The notes: generated by a model from the letters alone, not told the origin. 64,000 nt of DNA from Pseudomonas sp. GD03919 (GCF_029814935.1 NZ_CP104582.1:3844001-3908000), one strand, 5' to 3'; positions 19,029 through 29,609 are shown, numbered from the stretch's first letter. Numbers and translations: made by a program.

Positions 19029-19288
19029 CGGCTTGTCCTCGTAGGGGTCAGGATAGGCGAAGCCCTTCTGCCAGGGGCAGCGCAAGCGGACAGACGTCCG
19101 CCGAAAAGGCCGCGCAGTGTAACGGCAAAGGCCAGACTTGCTAAGACCAAATTTGCGTCATTGTGCGGCACTTTGGCGACGCCGTTCGTTATCGCGCACG
19201 GGGCGCTCGGAATCGGCGACGCGGCCTAAGAGCCAAGCTCGACGAAACAAAAGGAAGCGAGACAACCACACCCCCCGACCTTAGGGCA

Positions 19289-19312
19289 CCCCCTCCCATA
19301 AATGGAAGAGGG
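19289..19312. repeat. Short hairpin of the 'ccctctccc' repeat family
   Basis: ccctcccataaatggaagaggg resembles the hairpin ccctctcccataaatgggagaggg that forms the left arm of the element at 61571-61686. It lies right after the NUDIX stop codon and could act in mRNA 3'-end formation. The second arm of the element is missing here. Confidence 0.6.
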
Positions 19313-19315
19313 CCA

Positions 19316-19864
19316 TCAGCCGGCCGCAAGCGGCTTGTTTATGTAGCGCTCCAGCGCTGCCAGCGAATCCGGGCAATACGGCAGGTGGCGGGTTTCCTCC
19401 AGTGCCTGCTCGATGCTGATGAAGCGTGCCTCCAGTACCTCTTCAGGCTGCAGCACCAGCGGCGCATCGGACACCGCCGAGTAGGCCATGCACCACAAGC
19501 GGCTTTCCGGGGCATCGTAGAGAAAGTGCGCATGCTCGACCAACTCAGCATCGACGATGCCCAACTCCTCGGCCAGTTCGCGCTCGGCAGAAAGCCGGTA
19601 GTCCTCGCCCTCCAGCACCATCCCGCCAGCTGCGACATCCCAGTAACCGGGATACAGCGCCTTGCTCAGGGTGCGCCGATGCACGCACAGCAGACCGGCC
19701 GTGTTGAACAACAGGATGTAGGTACCACGGCCAATCAGCCGGCGCTCGCGCAGCTCGGCGCGGGAGACGCCGCCCAATGGCCGGTCGTTCTCGTCGACCC
19801 AGGCGACCCGCTCCTGATCCGAAGCGGCTCGATGCGCCGCCTCGGTCGCCGAGATCGCTTCCAT
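19316..19864 (-). CDS. NUDIX hydrolase
   Basis: 182 residues. The NUDIX box GX5EX7REUXEEXGU is met by GGMVLEGEDYRLSAERELAE followed by ELGI, so it should hydrolyse a nucleoside-diphosphate-linked substrate; the N-terminal segment (VAWVDENDRPLGGVSRAELR) is typical of the YfcD/isopentenyl-diphosphate-isomerase-like branch of NUDIX proteins. Substrate not deducible. The ATG at 19864 shares its A with the stop codon of the DUF2333 gene upstream (TGATG), so the two genes are translationally coupled. Confidence 0.85.
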   Translation of the reverse strand: MEAISATEAAHRAASDQERVAWVDENDRPLGGVSRAELRERRLIGRGTYILLFNTAGLLCVHRRTLSKALYPGYWDVAAGGMVLEGEDYRLSAERELAEELGIVDAELVEHAHFLYDAPESRLWCMAYSAVSDAPLVLQPEEVLEARFISIEQALEETRHLPYCPDSLAALERYINKPLAAG

Positions 19865-20925
19865 CAACCCTGGCTCAGCAGCTGGCGCAGGTCGATCAGG
19901 CCGGCGTTGGCGCGGGAGATGTAGTTGGCCATCACCAGGGAGTGGTTGGCGAGAATGCCGTAGCCGCTGCCATTGAGGATCATCGGGCTCCACAACGTCG
20001 CTTGTGCTGCCTCCAGCTCGCGGATGATCTGGCGCACGCTGACGGTGGCGTTCTTCTTCGCCAGTACGTCGGCAAAATCGACCTCGATCGCGCGCAGCAG
20101 GTGAGCCAGCGCCCACGCCTGACCACGGGCCTCGTAGAACACGTTGTCGATCTGCAGCCAGGGCGTCTCATATACGCCATCTCGCCCGACCAGGCCGGAC
20201 TCTTCGGCGTCGTTGCCCACCTGCAGTTTCTCGCTCAGGCGCACCTGCCCCACGCTGGCGGACAGGCGCTGGGACAACGAGCCAAGACGTGTGCCGGCAT
20301 CACCCAGCCAGTTGTTCAGGTTGTCGGCACGGGCATAGAACTGCGCGTTCTTCTGCCCTGAATCGGACAAGCGAGCGAGGTAGCGATCCAGCGACTTGAT
20401 GCCCTCGCGGTACTCGGACTCGGACGCCGGCAACGCCCAGCTCTTGTTGTCGAAGTGAAAACGCGGCTCGGCCTTGGCCAGGTCGGGGTCCTCGGTGGAC
20501 TGCGACTGCGAACGGGCGAAGTCCTTGCGCAGCGCACGCGAGAAATCGCGTACCTGCACCAGCACGCCGTATTCCCAGCTCGGCATGTTGTCCAGCCACA
20601 GGCCGGGCGGCGCCAGGTCGTTGGAAATGTAACCACCAGGCTTGTCCAGCAGCGTGCTGGCGACCTGCTTGAGGGTTTCCACCGAGGTGTAACCGGTGAC
20701 CATCTGCCGTTGCGCCTGCTGCGCCGAATTCTGCGCATGCTGCTGGACCTGGAAGGCAGACGGTTCCTGACTCCAGTACCAGCCGACCACCAGCGCGATC
20801 AGCAGATAGACACCGATCAGGCCGCCCAGAGCTCGGGTAATCAGGCTGCCGCCACTGCGACCGCCCCCTGAGGTCTTGGCGGCGCCGTCTGGCGAGTTCG
20901 TCGCACGATTCTTCCAATCCAGCAT
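19864..20925 (-). CDS. DUF2333 inner-membrane protein
   Basis: 353 residues. One transmembrane helix at about residues 30-55 after a Gly/Ser-rich cytoplasmic tail, then a large periplasmic domain with conserved segments GGYISNDLAPPGLWLDNMPS and SPMILNGSGYGILANHSLVM, which are characteristic of DUF2333. Function unknown. The ATG at 20925 begins MLDWKNRATN as in homologs; the longer in-frame upstream start runs into promoter DNA. Forms an operon with the NUDIX gene and diverges from gcbA. Confidence 0.8.
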   Translation of the reverse strand: MLDWKNRATNSPDGAAKTSGGGRSGGSLITRALGGLIGVYLLIALVVGWYWSQEPSAFQVQQHAQNSAQQAQRQMVTGYTSVETLKQVASTLLDKPGGYISNDLAPPGLWLDNMPSWEYGVLVQVRDFSRALRKDFARSQSQSTEDPDLAKAEPRFHFDNKSWALPASESEYREGIKSLDRYLARLSDSGQKNAQFYARADNLNNWLGDAGTRLGSLSQRLSASVGQVRLSEKLQVGNDAEESGLVGRDGVYETPWLQIDNVFYEARGQAWALAHLLRAIEVDFADVLAKKNATVSVRQIIRELEAAQATLWSPMILNGSGYGILANHSLVMANYISRANAGLIDLRQLLSQG

Positions 20926-21182
20926 GGCAGTGTCCTTTTCAAGCGAATTCGAGTGTTCGACCACAACCCGACCAACGGGTTGCGACCTGCTACGCACTAT
21001 AAGGCAAGCCCACAGCAAAACGCAGGGCAGAGGGGCAAACTTACCGCTGGTACGGGAAAACTACGACTCTGTCGCTAATCCGACAGAAAAACCGCTGTCA
21101 ATTGATCGACGGCAATGCCAGCGCCTCCAGCAACTGATAGCATCAAGCCACCACTGACTTAACCACCTATAGAAGTCGGCCC

Positions 21183-21529
21183 ATGACCGAGCACCCGGAT
21201 CCCAGTCGAGATCGCCTCAAGCATCACTTCGCCCAGCGCGTGATTCACCAGGCGCGCCAGGTGCTGGAAGTCTGGCAGCGCCTGCAACGCAGCGAATGGA
21301 ACGATGCCGGCATGGCCGAGCTGACCGAGGCCAACCTGCGCCTGCTGCGCTATGCCGAGCGCTTCGAGCAGATCGAGCACGCACAACTGGCGCAAAACAT
21401 CGGTGCCAGCCTGGATGAGGTGGTGGAAAACCGTGGCCGCCTCAACAGTAGCCTGATCGCTCGGCTCAACCAGGCCATGCAACGCCTCTCACGCACAGGC
21501 CTGCGCCACAGCGATGCCTTCGAGCAGAC
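21183..21529 (+). pseudogene. gcbA: gcbA-like diguanylate cyclase, 5' fragment (split by IS66-type element)
   Basis: 115 residues of an N-terminal helical domain (MTEHPDPSRDRLKHHFAQRV onward) up to the IS insertion at 21530. Joining this fragment to the DNA after the element, counting the 8-bp duplication once, restores one uninterrupted frame of 539 residues. By domain order and by its place between the DUF2333 gene and a chemoreceptor, it corresponds to PAO1 PA4843 (gcbA/adcA), a diguanylate cyclase that promotes initial surface attachment and takes part in dispersal. In the present state the frame reads 28 residues into the element and stops at 21614. Confidence 0.9.
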
Positions 21530-21610
21530 GTATCCGCTCCATAAACCCCACCTGCCCATAGCCCGCAGATCATTGGAAGCTGAACTCCCGTTTTCACCGG
21601 AGTTCATCCC

Positions 21611-21970
21611 ATGATGCGTCCCGACGCCAAGGTGCAAAAAGTCTACCTCTACCCAAAGCCCGTCGATTTCCGCAAATCCATCAACGGCCTGGCCGCTCTG
21701 GTCGAGCTGGACATCAAGGTGGAAGTGTTCAACCCCGTGCTGTTCGTGTTCCTCAACCGCACCCGCAGTCAGGTCAAGATCCTCTACTGGGAGCGCAATG
21801 GCTTCTGCCTGTGGCTCAAGCGTTTGGAAGCCGAACGCTTCAAGACCAAGCCCGATGCCGGCGACGAGGCCATCGAGCTGACGGTCGATGAGTTGAACTG
21901 GCTGCTCGACGGCATCGACCTGTGGCGCAACCGTCCGCACCAGATACTGACGCCGCGTTTCGTGACCTGA
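21611..21970 (+). CDS. tnpB: IS66 accessory protein TnpB
   Basis: 119 residues, the standard TnpB (Orf2) length. The family signature VYLYPKPVDFRKSINGLAAL and the WERNGFCLWLKRLE segment are present. TnpB has no known catalytic activity but is needed for efficient transposition of IS66 elements. GGAG precedes two tandem ATG codons (21611 and 21614). Nineteen bp separate it from tnpC. Confidence 0.9.
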   Translation: MMRPDAKVQKVYLYPKPVDFRKSINGLAALVELDIKVEVFNPVLFVFLNRTRSQVKILYWERNGFCLWLKRLEAERFKTKPDAGDEAIELTVDELNWLLDGIDLWRNRPHQILTPRFVT

Positions 21971-21989
21971 GCCGGTATAATCCACGGCC

Positions 21990-23552
21990 ATGATCGCCGT
22001 GCCCGCCCCCCTTCCTGACGACCCAATCCTGCTCAAGCATTTACTGCTGCTGGCCAGTGAACAGGCGGCTGCGAAAGATGCTCGCATAGAACAACTTCAG
22101 GAACAGGTCGCCCTGCTGCGCCACAAGTTGTTCTCGCCCAAGTCCGAGCGCAGCCCTGAAGACGCCGACTCACCGCAGTTGGCCATGTTCAACGAGGTCG
22201 AAGAGCTGATCGAAGCGGCCGCTGCGCCAAGCGAAGCCGAAGCCGAAGCCGAAGCCGAAGCCGAAGAAATCGTTGCGCCGGTCAAGCGCCGTGGCAAGCG
22301 CAAGCCGTTGCCGGCCAACCTGCCGCGTGTCGAGGTCATCCACGACCTGCCCGAGCACGAGCTGACTTGCGCCTGTGGCGCCTGCAAACAAGTCATCGGC
22401 GAGGAGACCAGCGAGCAGCTGGAGATCATCCCGATGCAGGTGCGGGTCATCCGTCATATCCGCAAGACCTACGCCTGCAAGGCCTGCGAAGCGGCGCCGA
22501 TCACTGCCGACAAGCCGGCCCAACTGATCGAGAAGAGCCTGGCCAGCCCCAGCGTGTTGGCCATGCTGCTGACCACCAAGTACGCCGACGGCATCCCGCT
22601 GTACCGCTTCGAGAAGATGCTCAGTCGCCACGGTATCGACATACCACGCCAGACCCTGGCGCGCTGGGTGATCCAGTGCGGCGAGCAACTGCAACCGCTA
22701 CTCAACCTGATGCGCGACAAGCTGCTGGAGCACCCGGTGTTGCACTGCGACGAAACGCGCCTGCAGGTACTGCATGAACCGGGACGCGATCCCACCGCGC
22801 AGTCCTGGATGTGGGTACAAAGCGGTGGACCACCGGATAAGCCGGTGATCCTCTTCGACTACACCGCCAGCCGCGCGCAGGAGGTGCCGCTGCGCTTGCT
22901 CGACGGCTATCGCGGCTACCTGATGACCGACGACTACGCCGGCTACAACGCCGTGGCCGCGCAAGAAGGCATCGAACGCCTCGGCTGCTGGGCGCATGCG
23001 CGGCGCAAGTTCGTCGAGGCGCAGAAAGTGCAACCCAAGGGCAAAACCGGCCGTGCCGACATGGCGCTGAACCTGATCAACAAGCTCTACGGCATCGAGC
23101 GTGACCTGAAGGACGCTTGCGATACCGAGCGCCTGGTCGCCCGTCAGCAACGCAGCCAGCCGCTGCTCGACCAGCTAAAGGCTTGGCTGGACAAAACCCA
23201 GCCGCAGGTCGCCGGGCAGACGGCGCTGGGCAGGGCGGTGAATTACCTAGCCAGCAACTGGAGAAAGCTGGTGCGCTACGTCGAAGGTGGACATCTGCCG
23301 ATCGACAACAACCGCGCGGAGAACGCCATCCGCCCGTTCGTTATCGGGCGCAAGAACTGGCTGTTCAGCGACACGCCCAAGGGGGCCACGGCCAGCGCGC
23401 AGATCTACAGCCTGATCGAAACCGCCAAGGCCAATGGCCAGGAGCCTTACGCCTGGCTGCGCCACATCCTCGAACGCCTGCCGGCCGCCAATAGCGTCGA
23501 GGATTACGAAGCGCTGCTGCCGTGGAATTGCTCGCCAGTGAGCGCATCCTGA
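21990..23552 (+). CDS. tnpC: IS66 transposase TnpC
   Basis: 520 residues, full length. Order: N-terminal coiled coil (about residues 25-50), an acidic EA repeat of about 10 residues (near 80-92), a zinc-binding region with CACGAC and CKAC, then the DDE domain with HCDETRL (first D), TDDYAGY (second D) and [10 protein letters not shown] (E). The C-terminal IS66_C region ends [10 protein letters not shown]. All catalytic residues are present, so the element is probably active. A gaagcc microsatellite encodes the EA repeat (22236-22264). Confidence 0.95.
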   Translation: MIAVPAPLPDDPILLKHLLLLASEQAAAKDARIEQLQEQVALLRHKLFSPKSERSPEDADSPQLAMFNEVEELIEAAAAPSEAEAEAEAEAEEIVAPVKRRGKRKPLPANLPRVEVIHDLPEHELTCACGACKQVIGEETSEQLEIIPMQVRVIRHIRKTYACKACEAAPITADKPAQLIEKSLASPSVLAMLLTTKYADGIPLYRFEKMLSRHGIDIPRQTLARWVIQCGEQLQPLLNLMRDKLLEHPVLHCDETRLQVLHEPGRDPTAQSWMWVQSGGPPDKPVILFDYTASRAQEVPLRLLDGYRGYLMTDDYAGYNAVAAQEGIERLGCWAHARRKFVEAQKVQPKGKTGRADMALNLINKLYGIERDLKDACDTERLVARQQRSQPLLDQLKAWLDKTQPQVAGQTALGRAVNYLASNWRKLVRYVEGGHLPIDNNRAENAIRPFVIGRKNWLFSDTPKGATASAQIYSLIETAKANGQEPYAWLRHILERLPAANSVEDYEALLPWNCSPVSAS

Positions 23553-23597
23553 CAGACCCGCCCCATCAGCAGTAGGTGGGGTTTATGGAGCGGTTAC

Positions 23598-24878
23598 GAG
23601 CAGACCTTCCTGCCACCACTGCGCAAACCGATCTACATCGCCCTGCAGGACGCCCAGCGCGCCGAGCGCCTGGCCCAGCAACTGCAGTTCTTCGGTCTGT
23701 CGGCCCACGCTCTGAACGATGAAAACGCCTTCCGCGCTGCCATCAGTGAACGTCACCCCGCCGCCATCGTCATGGACGTCGACTTCGCCGGCACCGGCGC
23801 CGGCCTCGAACTGGCCAATTCGCTGCAGGAAGGCCTCGAGCAAAAGATCCCGCTGCTGTTCTTCAGCCATAACGAAACCGACACCCCGACACGCCTCGCC
23901 GCGGTACGCGCCGGCGGGCAAGAGTTCTTCACCGGCTCGCTGGATGCCTCGAGCCTGCTCGAACGCATCGAGGTACTGACCCACGTCTCGCAGTACGACC
24001 CGTACAAGGTGCTGATCATCGACGACTCCAAGGCCCAGGCGACGCACACCGAGCGCGTGCTCAACAGCGCCGGCATTCTCACCCACACCCTGACCGAGCC
24101 GATTCAGGCGATGGACGCGCTGGCCGAATTCCAGCCAGACCTGATCATCCTCGACATGTACATGCCCGACTGCAACGGCACCGAACTGGCCAAGGTGATC
24201 CGCCACAACGACCGTTACGTCAGCGTTCCGATCATCTATCTGTCGGCCGAGGACGACCTGGACAAGCAGCTCGACGCCATGAGCGAGGGCGGCGACGACT
24301 TCCTCACCAAACCGATCAAGCCACGCCATCTGATCGCCACCGTGCGCAACCGCGCGGCCCGCGCCCACAACCTCAAGGCGCACATGGTGCGTGACAGCCT
24401 GACCGGCCTGTACAACCACACCCATACCCTGCAGCTGCTCGAAGACGCCTGCTTTCGCGCCCGTCGCGACGAGCAGCCGCTGGCCTTCGCCATGCTCGAC
24501 ATCGACCACTTCAAGAAGGTCAACGACACCTATGGCCACCCCATGGGCGACCGGGTGATCAAGAGCCTGGCGCTGTTCCTCAAGCAGCGCCTGCGCAAGA
24601 CCGACCACATCGGTCGTTACGGCGGCGAGGAATTTGCCGTGGTGCTGCCCGATACCGATGAGCAATCGGCGCTCAAGGTGCTGGAAGAGATTCGCCAGCG
24701 CTTCGCCGAAATCCACTACCCGGCCCAGCCGCAGGACCTGTCCTGCACCTTCAGTTGCGGCATTGCCATGCTGCAACCGGGCCTGGATGGCAACGCACTG
24801 TCCAAGCGCGCCGACGAGGCGCTGTACAAGGCCAAGCACGGTGGTCGTAACCGGGTGGAGCTGTACAGCAGCGAATGA
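23598..24878 (+). pseudogene. gcbA: gcbA-like diguanylate cyclase, 3' fragment (receiver and GGDEF domains)
   Basis: Begins with the second copy of the 8-bp target duplication and continues the interrupted frame (FLPPLRKPIYIALQDAQRAE). It contains a degenerate first receiver-like domain (about 100 residues), a canonical receiver domain (LIIDDSKAQ, phospho-acceptor in IILDMYMPD, Lys in LTKPIK) and a GGDEF domain with GGEEF in GRYGGEEFAVVLPD preceded by an RxxD I-site (RKTD). The catalytic part is intact but has no start codon of its own; an internal ATG at 23719 or 23772 could at most give a shortened protein. Located 96 bp ahead of the chemoreceptor gene. Confidence 0.9.
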
Positions 24879-24974
24879 CTCGCCGCAGAACGTGACGCAG
24901 CTCACAGCGTCATCAGCCTGTAACCAAACCGCAATAAGCTCGCGGGCATCGTTCAGTTGTCGATCGAGCCTGCC

Positions 24975-26939
24975 ATGCGCCTCAAGCTGCTTACCAACCT
25001 CAATACCCTGTTGCTGGTCACCGTCTGCGTCGCGCTGGCGGCCACGCTCTGGTGGTCGCAGCGCGCCTTGCAACAGCCCATGCAACTGATGGCGCGCTAC
25101 CTGACGCTGTCCCAGCAGTTCCAGGGCCAGGTGGCCGACAACATTCAGGCCTATCTGGCCAGTGGCAACGCGGTGCAACACAGCAGTGCGACCCAGGCCA
25201 TCGACACCTTCGAGCAAGACCTCGCGCAACTCCCACCGCAACTGATCGTCGAACTGCGCCCAAGCCTCGAGCAACTGCGCGACTTCAGCGCCAATCAGCT
25301 GCTGGCGGCCGGCAAACTGGCCGGCGACCCGCAAGGGCTGCTGCTGCAGGCCGAACGCGAGATGCTCGCCACGCTGGAACAACTGAGCCAGTACGTCGCA
25401 GATGCCAGCAGCCCCGCCGCCGGTGACTACCGCAAACCACTGCAGGAAGCCGGTTCGCGCCTGCTGAGGCTGGCCCACGCCCGCGAGCGCTTCATCGGCC
25501 AGGGTCGTAGTGAGCTACTCGGCGATGTCGAACGCGAACTCAAGGCTCTTGCTCAGCTGGCAGAGGCGCTGGATAAGTTGCCGCTACTCGGCGTACAGCA
25601 GGCCGACAGCTCTGCCAGCGTCGGTTTCGCCGCACTGCTAGGTCTGGATGAGACACAGCAGGAGCAACAGGCGCAGGACCGTGGCATCGAGCTGAAGCGT
25701 GAGTTGAATGCCCTGGTACGTCGCTACCCCGGTGAACTGCAGCACACCCGTGAGCTGGTCGAGCAACGTCAGCAACTGGCCGTAACCACCACCGAACGCG
25801 TGACCCAGGTGCAACAGGCACTGGCGGCACTGGAGCCGCTGGTGCAAAACGAATATGACCGCATCCAGGGTGAAGTACGCCTGCTCCAGGGCCTGATGAT
25901 TGGCCTGATCCTGCTGATCGCCCTGCTCATCGACCGTATCCAGCGCCGCCTGTCGCAGGTGCTGGGCCATCTGGTTCCCGCCCTGTCGCGCTGGGCCAGC
26001 GGCGACTTCGCCACGACGATCACGATCGATTCGCGCACCCGCGAATTGCGTGACATCGAGGATTCACTCAACCACCTGCGCCGCTACCTGGTGGAGCTGG
26101 TCGCCAGCATCCGCCATCACGCCGAACAGGTTGCCGACTCCAGCCACACGCTGGCCGACCTCACGGGAGGTCTGCACGCTGGCGCCGAACGCCAGGCCGG
26201 CGATACGGCACTGATCCGCGATGCGTTGGGCGAGCTGGAAGCAACCATCGGCCAGGTCGCCGAGGATGCCAGCCAGACCGCCGACGCCAGCCGCGACGCC
26301 GACCGCGCCTTGGTCCAGGGCCAACAGGTCATCGGCCAGAGCCTGGAAGGGCTGCATGCCCTGGTCACCGAGGTGCAGGGCAACGCCCAGGCCATCGAGC
26401 GCCTGGCCGACGAGACTGCTACCATCGGCAGCGTGCTCACGGTGATTCGCGGCATTGCCGAACAGACCAACCTGCTCGCCCTCAACGCCGCCATCGAGGC
26501 CGCGCGCGCCGGCGAGGCCGGCCGCGGTTTCGCCGTGGTCGCCGACGAGGTGCGCTCACTGTCACAGCGCACCGGCAGCGCCACCGCGGAAATCCAGGAT
26601 GTAATCGGCCGCTTGCAACAGGCTGCGCACCAGTCGCTACAGGCCATGCGTGCGCAGGTCGAACACGCCGAAGCGACTGCGGGTAAGGCCGAAGCGGCCG
26701 ATGGCGCGCTGGACGAGATCGTCAGCGCCATCCGCACCATCGCCAGCATGGCCGAGCGCATCGCCGAGGCCACCGCGCAGCAGAGCGATGCGGTCAGCGA
26801 GATTCGCGAACACGGCGAACGCATCCACCAACTGGGCGACGACAACCTCTGCCTGATCGCCAACGGACGCAGCGAGAGTGAACGCCTGCTGCACCTGGGT
26901 GGCCAGTTGCACAGCGCCGTACAGGCGTTTCGCGTCTAA
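24975..26939 (+). CDS. ctpL: Methyl-accepting chemotaxis protein (CtpL-like)
   Basis: 654 residues. Transmembrane helix at about residues 8-28, a ~260-residue mostly helical periplasmic domain, a second transmembrane helix ([13 protein letters not shown], about 300-315), HAMP, then the signalling domain with the intact hairpin [19 protein letters not shown]. Its place between gcbA and dsbD matches PAO1 ctpL (PA4844), a receptor reported for phosphate taxis and for taxis to certain aromatic compounds; the ligand here is inferred from synteny only. ATG at 24975 taken; a TTG six codons upstream is less likely. Insertion in gcbA upstream may alter its transcription. Confidence 0.8.
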   Translation: MRLKLLTNLNTLLLVTVCVALAATLWWSQRALQQPMQLMARYLTLSQQFQGQVADNIQAYLASGNAVQHSSATQAIDTFEQDLAQLPPQLIVELRPSLEQLRDFSANQLLAAGKLAGDPQGLLLQAEREMLATLEQLSQYVADASSPAAGDYRKPLQEAGSRLLRLAHARERFIGQGRSELLGDVERELKALAQLAEALDKLPLLGVQQADSSASVGFAALLGLDETQQEQQAQDRGIELKRELNALVRRYPGELQHTRELVEQRQQLAVTTTERVTQVQQALAALEPLVQNEYDRIQGEVRLLQGLMIGLILLIALLIDRIQRRLSQVLGHLVPALSRWASGDFATTITIDSRTRELRDIEDSLNHLRRYLVELVASIRHHAEQVADSSHTLADLTGGLHAGAERQAGDTALIRDALGELEATIGQVAEDASQTADASRDADRALVQGQQVIGQSLEGLHALVTEVQGNAQAIERLADETATIGSVLTVIRGIAEQTNLLALNAAIEAARAGEAGRGFAVVADEVRSLSQRTGSATAEIQDVIGRLQQAAHQSLQAMRAQVEHAEATAGKAEAADGALDEIVSAIRTIASMAERIAEATAQQSDAVSEIREHGERIHQLGDDNLCLIANGRSESERLLHLGGQLHSAVQAFRV

Positions 26940-27107
26940 GCGCCTGCGACACGGCAGCGCAGGCTTGATCTGCACGGGAACTCGGCAAGGCCGGCCTCCT
27001 CCAAGGTTCAGCTCATCCCCGGCATTCGACGCCCCGGCGCGGCGACGACGATACGGCTGAGCGCTTTCCGGTATCATGCCGCCACCTTTCGCCGAGATGT
27101 TCACCCA

Positions 27108-28895
27108 ATGTCACTGCGTCGACTGCTGCTTCCCCTGCTTCTGCTCTGCCTGAGCCTGCCCGCCAGCGCCAACCTGTTCGATCAGCGTCCGGCTGCGTCG
27201 CCACTTGGTGCACCGCTGAACAACAGCAGCGATTTCCTGCCAGTACGCGAAGCCTTCAAGCTGAGCCTGGTCAGCAGCGATACACAGACCGTGACGCTGC
27301 GTTTCGTTGCCGCCGAGGGTTACTACCTCTACCGCCACCGCTTCAACTTCAGCGTCGAGCCGGCCGATCTGGCCCTCGGCGAGGCCGAGCTGCCCGCTGG
27401 CCAGGCCAAGCACGACGAGTTCTTCGGCGATGTCGAGGTTTACTACGGCGTGCTGGATATCCGCCTGCCGCTGGACAACCCGGACGAGCGCCGGCTGCGC
27501 CTGCAGGTCGGCTATCAGGGCTGCGCCGACAAGGGCCTGTGCTATCCGCCGGAGACCGAGTTCATCGAGATCGGTGATATGCCGGCCGCCAGCGGCGGCA
27601 ATGCAGCGCCAGTCGCGGCAGACTGGAACTGGAAAGAATTGGCGCTGTTCTTCCTCGGCGGCCTGGCATTGACCTTCACGCCCTGCGTGCTGCCGATGCT
27701 GCCGATCCTGTCTGGAGTGGTGCTGCGCGGCCAGCTCGGCGGTCTGCGCAGCCTGACGCTGTCACTGGCCTATGTCCTGCCGATGGCCGCCTGCTTCGCC
27801 ATACTCGGCATGCTGATGGGGCTGTTCGGCGCCGGCCTCAATTTGCAGGCACGCCTGCAATCGCCCTGGGTACTGGTGCCCTTCGCCGCCTTCTTCGCCG
27901 TTTTCGCCCTGGCCATGTTCGGCCTGTTCGAGTTGCGTCTGCCACGCTTCATCAGCGAACCGCTGGATCGCCTGGCCGGCAAGACTCACGGCGGTTCGCA
28001 CGTGAATGCAGCCCTGCTCGGCGTCCTTTCCAGCCTGTTGGTCAGCCCCTGCGTTTCCGCACCGCTGGCCGGCGCCCTGCTTTATATCAGCGCCAGTGGC
28101 GATGCCCTGGGCGGCGGCCTGAAGCTGCTCGCGCTCGGCCTTGGCATGGGCACACCGCTGGTCCTGTTCGCCGTGGGCGGCGGCGCATTGCTGCCGAAAA
28201 CCGGCACCTGGATGGTCACGGTGCGCAATGCCTTCGGTGTGCTGCTGCTGGCCGTTTCGGTGTGGCTGCTCGAGCGCGTGCTGCCGGGCAGTCTGAGTCT
28301 GGCCCTGTGGGGCCTGCTGGCCGGCGGCGTGGCGGTGTTTCTCGGCGCCCTGGAATTCGGCCCCAAGACGCACCGGCAGAAGCTCAGCCAGATCGTCGGG
28401 CTGGCCCTGCTGGTCTATGCCCTGGCCGCCTGGGTCGGCGCCTTGCAGGGCGCGTCCGATCCGCTCAAACCACTCGGCCAGTTGCAGGCCGGCGCCAGCC
28501 AGAGCAGCGCCAAGAGCGGTGCCTGGCAAACCCTGAGCAGCCCAACCGAGCTGGACGCGGCCCTGGCCGAGGCCAAAGCCGCCGGCCAGCCGCTGCTGCT
28601 GGACTGGTACGCCGACTGGTGCATCAGTTGCAAGGTCATTGAGCGCGAGGTGTTCGGCAATGCCGAAGTGGGCAGCAAACTGGCCGGCTGGCGCCTGATC
28701 CGCTTCGATATAACCGAAAGCAACGCCGCCCAGCGCGCCCTGCTGGACCGCTACCAACTGTTCGGCCCGCCAGCCATCCAGCTGTTCGCCGGCAATGGTG
28801 ACGAATTACTCGATCTGCGTGTCGTAGGTGAGATCAATGCCGCCACCTTCGCCGGCCGTCTGGATCAGGCAAGTAGCCGCCTAGGAAAACGCTGA
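27108..28895 (+). CDS. dsbD: Thiol:disulfide interchange protein DsbD (DipZ)
   Basis: 595 residues. Signal peptide (1-22), periplasmic alpha domain with the redox pair Cys139/Cys145 (CADKGLC), an eight-helix membrane domain with Cys193 (TFTPCVLPML) and Cys315 (SPCVSAPLAG), and a C-terminal thioredoxin-like domain with Cys505-x-x-Cys508 (CISC). All six transfer cysteines are present, so it should pass electrons from cytoplasmic thioredoxin to the periplasm for DsbC/G and cytochrome c maturation. Typical length. A -10-like TATCAT lies about 35 bp ahead of the start. Confidence 0.95.
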   Translation: MSLRRLLLPLLLLCLSLPASANLFDQRPAASPLGAPLNNSSDFLPVREAFKLSLVSSDTQTVTLRFVAAEGYYLYRHRFNFSVEPADLALGEAELPAGQAKHDEFFGDVEVYYGVLDIRLPLDNPDERRLRLQVGYQGCADKGLCYPPETEFIEIGDMPAASGGNAAPVAADWNWKELALFFLGGLALTFTPCVLPMLPILSGVVLRGQLGGLRSLTLSLAYVLPMAACFAILGMLMGLFGAGLNLQARLQSPWVLVPFAAFFAVFALAMFGLFELRLPRFISEPLDRLAGKTHGGSHVNAALLGVLSSLLVSPCVSAPLAGALLYISASGDALGGGLKLLALGLGMGTPLVLFAVGGGALLPKTGTWMVTVRNAFGVLLLAVSVWLLERVLPGSLSLALWGLLAGGVAVFLGALEFGPKTHRQKLSQIVGLALLVYALAAWVGALQGASDPLKPLGQLQAGASQSSAKSGAWQTLSSPTELDAALAEAKAAGQPLLLDWYADWCISCKVIEREVFGNAEVGSKLAGWRLIRFDITESNAAQRALLDRYQLFGPPAIQLFAGNGDELLDLRVVGEINAATFAGRLDQASSRLGKR

Positions 28896-28908
28896 AAAAG
28901 CCCCAAAC

Positions 28909-28976
28909 CGTCACTCCCGCGAAGGCGGGAGTCCAGGTACTGCGGGGTCTGGATTCCCGCCTTCGCGGGAATGACG
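28909..28976. repeat. Dispersed palindromic element ('cactcccgcgaaggcggga' family)
   Basis: cgtcactcccgcgaaggcgg at 28909 and its inverted counterpart ending ccttcgcgggaatgacg (28976) form nested hairpins with about 28-bp outer arms around a short core. A second copy of the family is at 44009-44119. Placed right after dsbD, it could also terminate transcription. The rest of the 267-bp gap to aroQ holds no gene. Confidence 0.8.
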
Positions 28977-29162
28977 ACTATTTCAGACCATCCCCAGGTA
29001 GCTGAACGCCGCCAAGACGATCATCGCTAGCGCCTGGCAACGACCAAAACCAACGCTATAGTCATATTTCTGCCGCAAACAGCAGACATCGTGTCGACTA
29101 TTGCCGACATCGGGCCAGCTACGGCATAGTCCTGCGCAGCCCGAACAACAAGGAACGCGACC

Positions 29163-29609
29163 ATGGCCACCCTACTGGTGCTGCACGGCCCCAACCTCAA
29201 CCTGCTGGGCACCCGCGAGCCCGACAAATATGGCGCCACCACCCTGGCCGAGATCAATCAGGATCTGGAGCGCCGCGCCCGCGAGGCTGGCCACCATCTG
29301 CTGCATCTGCAGAGCAATGCCGAGTACGAATTGATCGACCGCATTCACGCCGCAAAGGCTGAAGGTGTCGACTTTATCCTGATCAATCCCGCCGCCTTTA
29401 CCCATACCAGCGTCGCATTACGTGACGCGTTGCTGGCGGTGAGCATCCCATTCATCGAAGTGCACCTGTCCAACGTGCACAAGCGTGAACCTTTCCGCCA
29501 TCACTCCTACTTTTCCGACGTTGCCGTAGGGGTGATCTGCGGCCTTGGCGCCAGCGGTTACCGACTGGCCCTGGAAGCGGCACTCGAACAACTGACCGGG
29601 CGCGCCTGA
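29163..29609 (+). CDS. aroQ: Type II 3-dehydroquinate dehydratase
   Basis: 148 residues, dodecameric type II enzyme of the shikimate pathway (3-dehydroquinate to 3-dehydroshikimate). The N-terminal [17 protein letters not shown] holds the conserved Arg/Tyr of the lid, [10 protein letters not shown] the substrate-binding Asn, and [17 protein letters not shown] the conserved catalytic His region. AAGGAA lies ahead of the ATG. It is the first gene of the conserved aroQ-accB-accC group, 50 bp before accB. Confidence 0.95.
   Translation: MATLLVLHGPNLNLLGTREPDKYGATTLAEINQDLERRAREAGHHLLHLQSNAEYELIDRIHAAKAEGVDFILINPAAFTHTSVALRDALLAVSIPFIEVHLSNVHKREPFRHHSYFSDVAVGVICGLGASGYRLALEAALEQLTGRA

Larger units (their letters stand above)
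21530..23597 (+). mobile_element. IS66-family insertion sequence, tnpA-less, 2068 bp
   Basis: Left end gtatccgctccataaacccc (21530-21549) and the reverse complement of the right end, gtaaccgctccataaacccc, are imperfect terminal inverted repeats that continue for about 24 bp with one mismatch. Perfect 8-bp direct repeats GAGCAGAC lie directly outside (21522-21529 and 23598-23605), the duplication length typical of IS66. It carries tnpB and tnpC but no tnpA: only 81 bp lie between the left end and tnpB. The matching target duplications and nearly perfect ends point to a recent insertion. Confidence 0.95.

Noticed and set aside
23583..25478. A 631-codon minus-strand open frame over the gcbA 3' fragment.
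   Set aside because: It is antisense to clear receiver and GGDEF motifs and reads like low-information Gln/Val/Gly-rich sequence.
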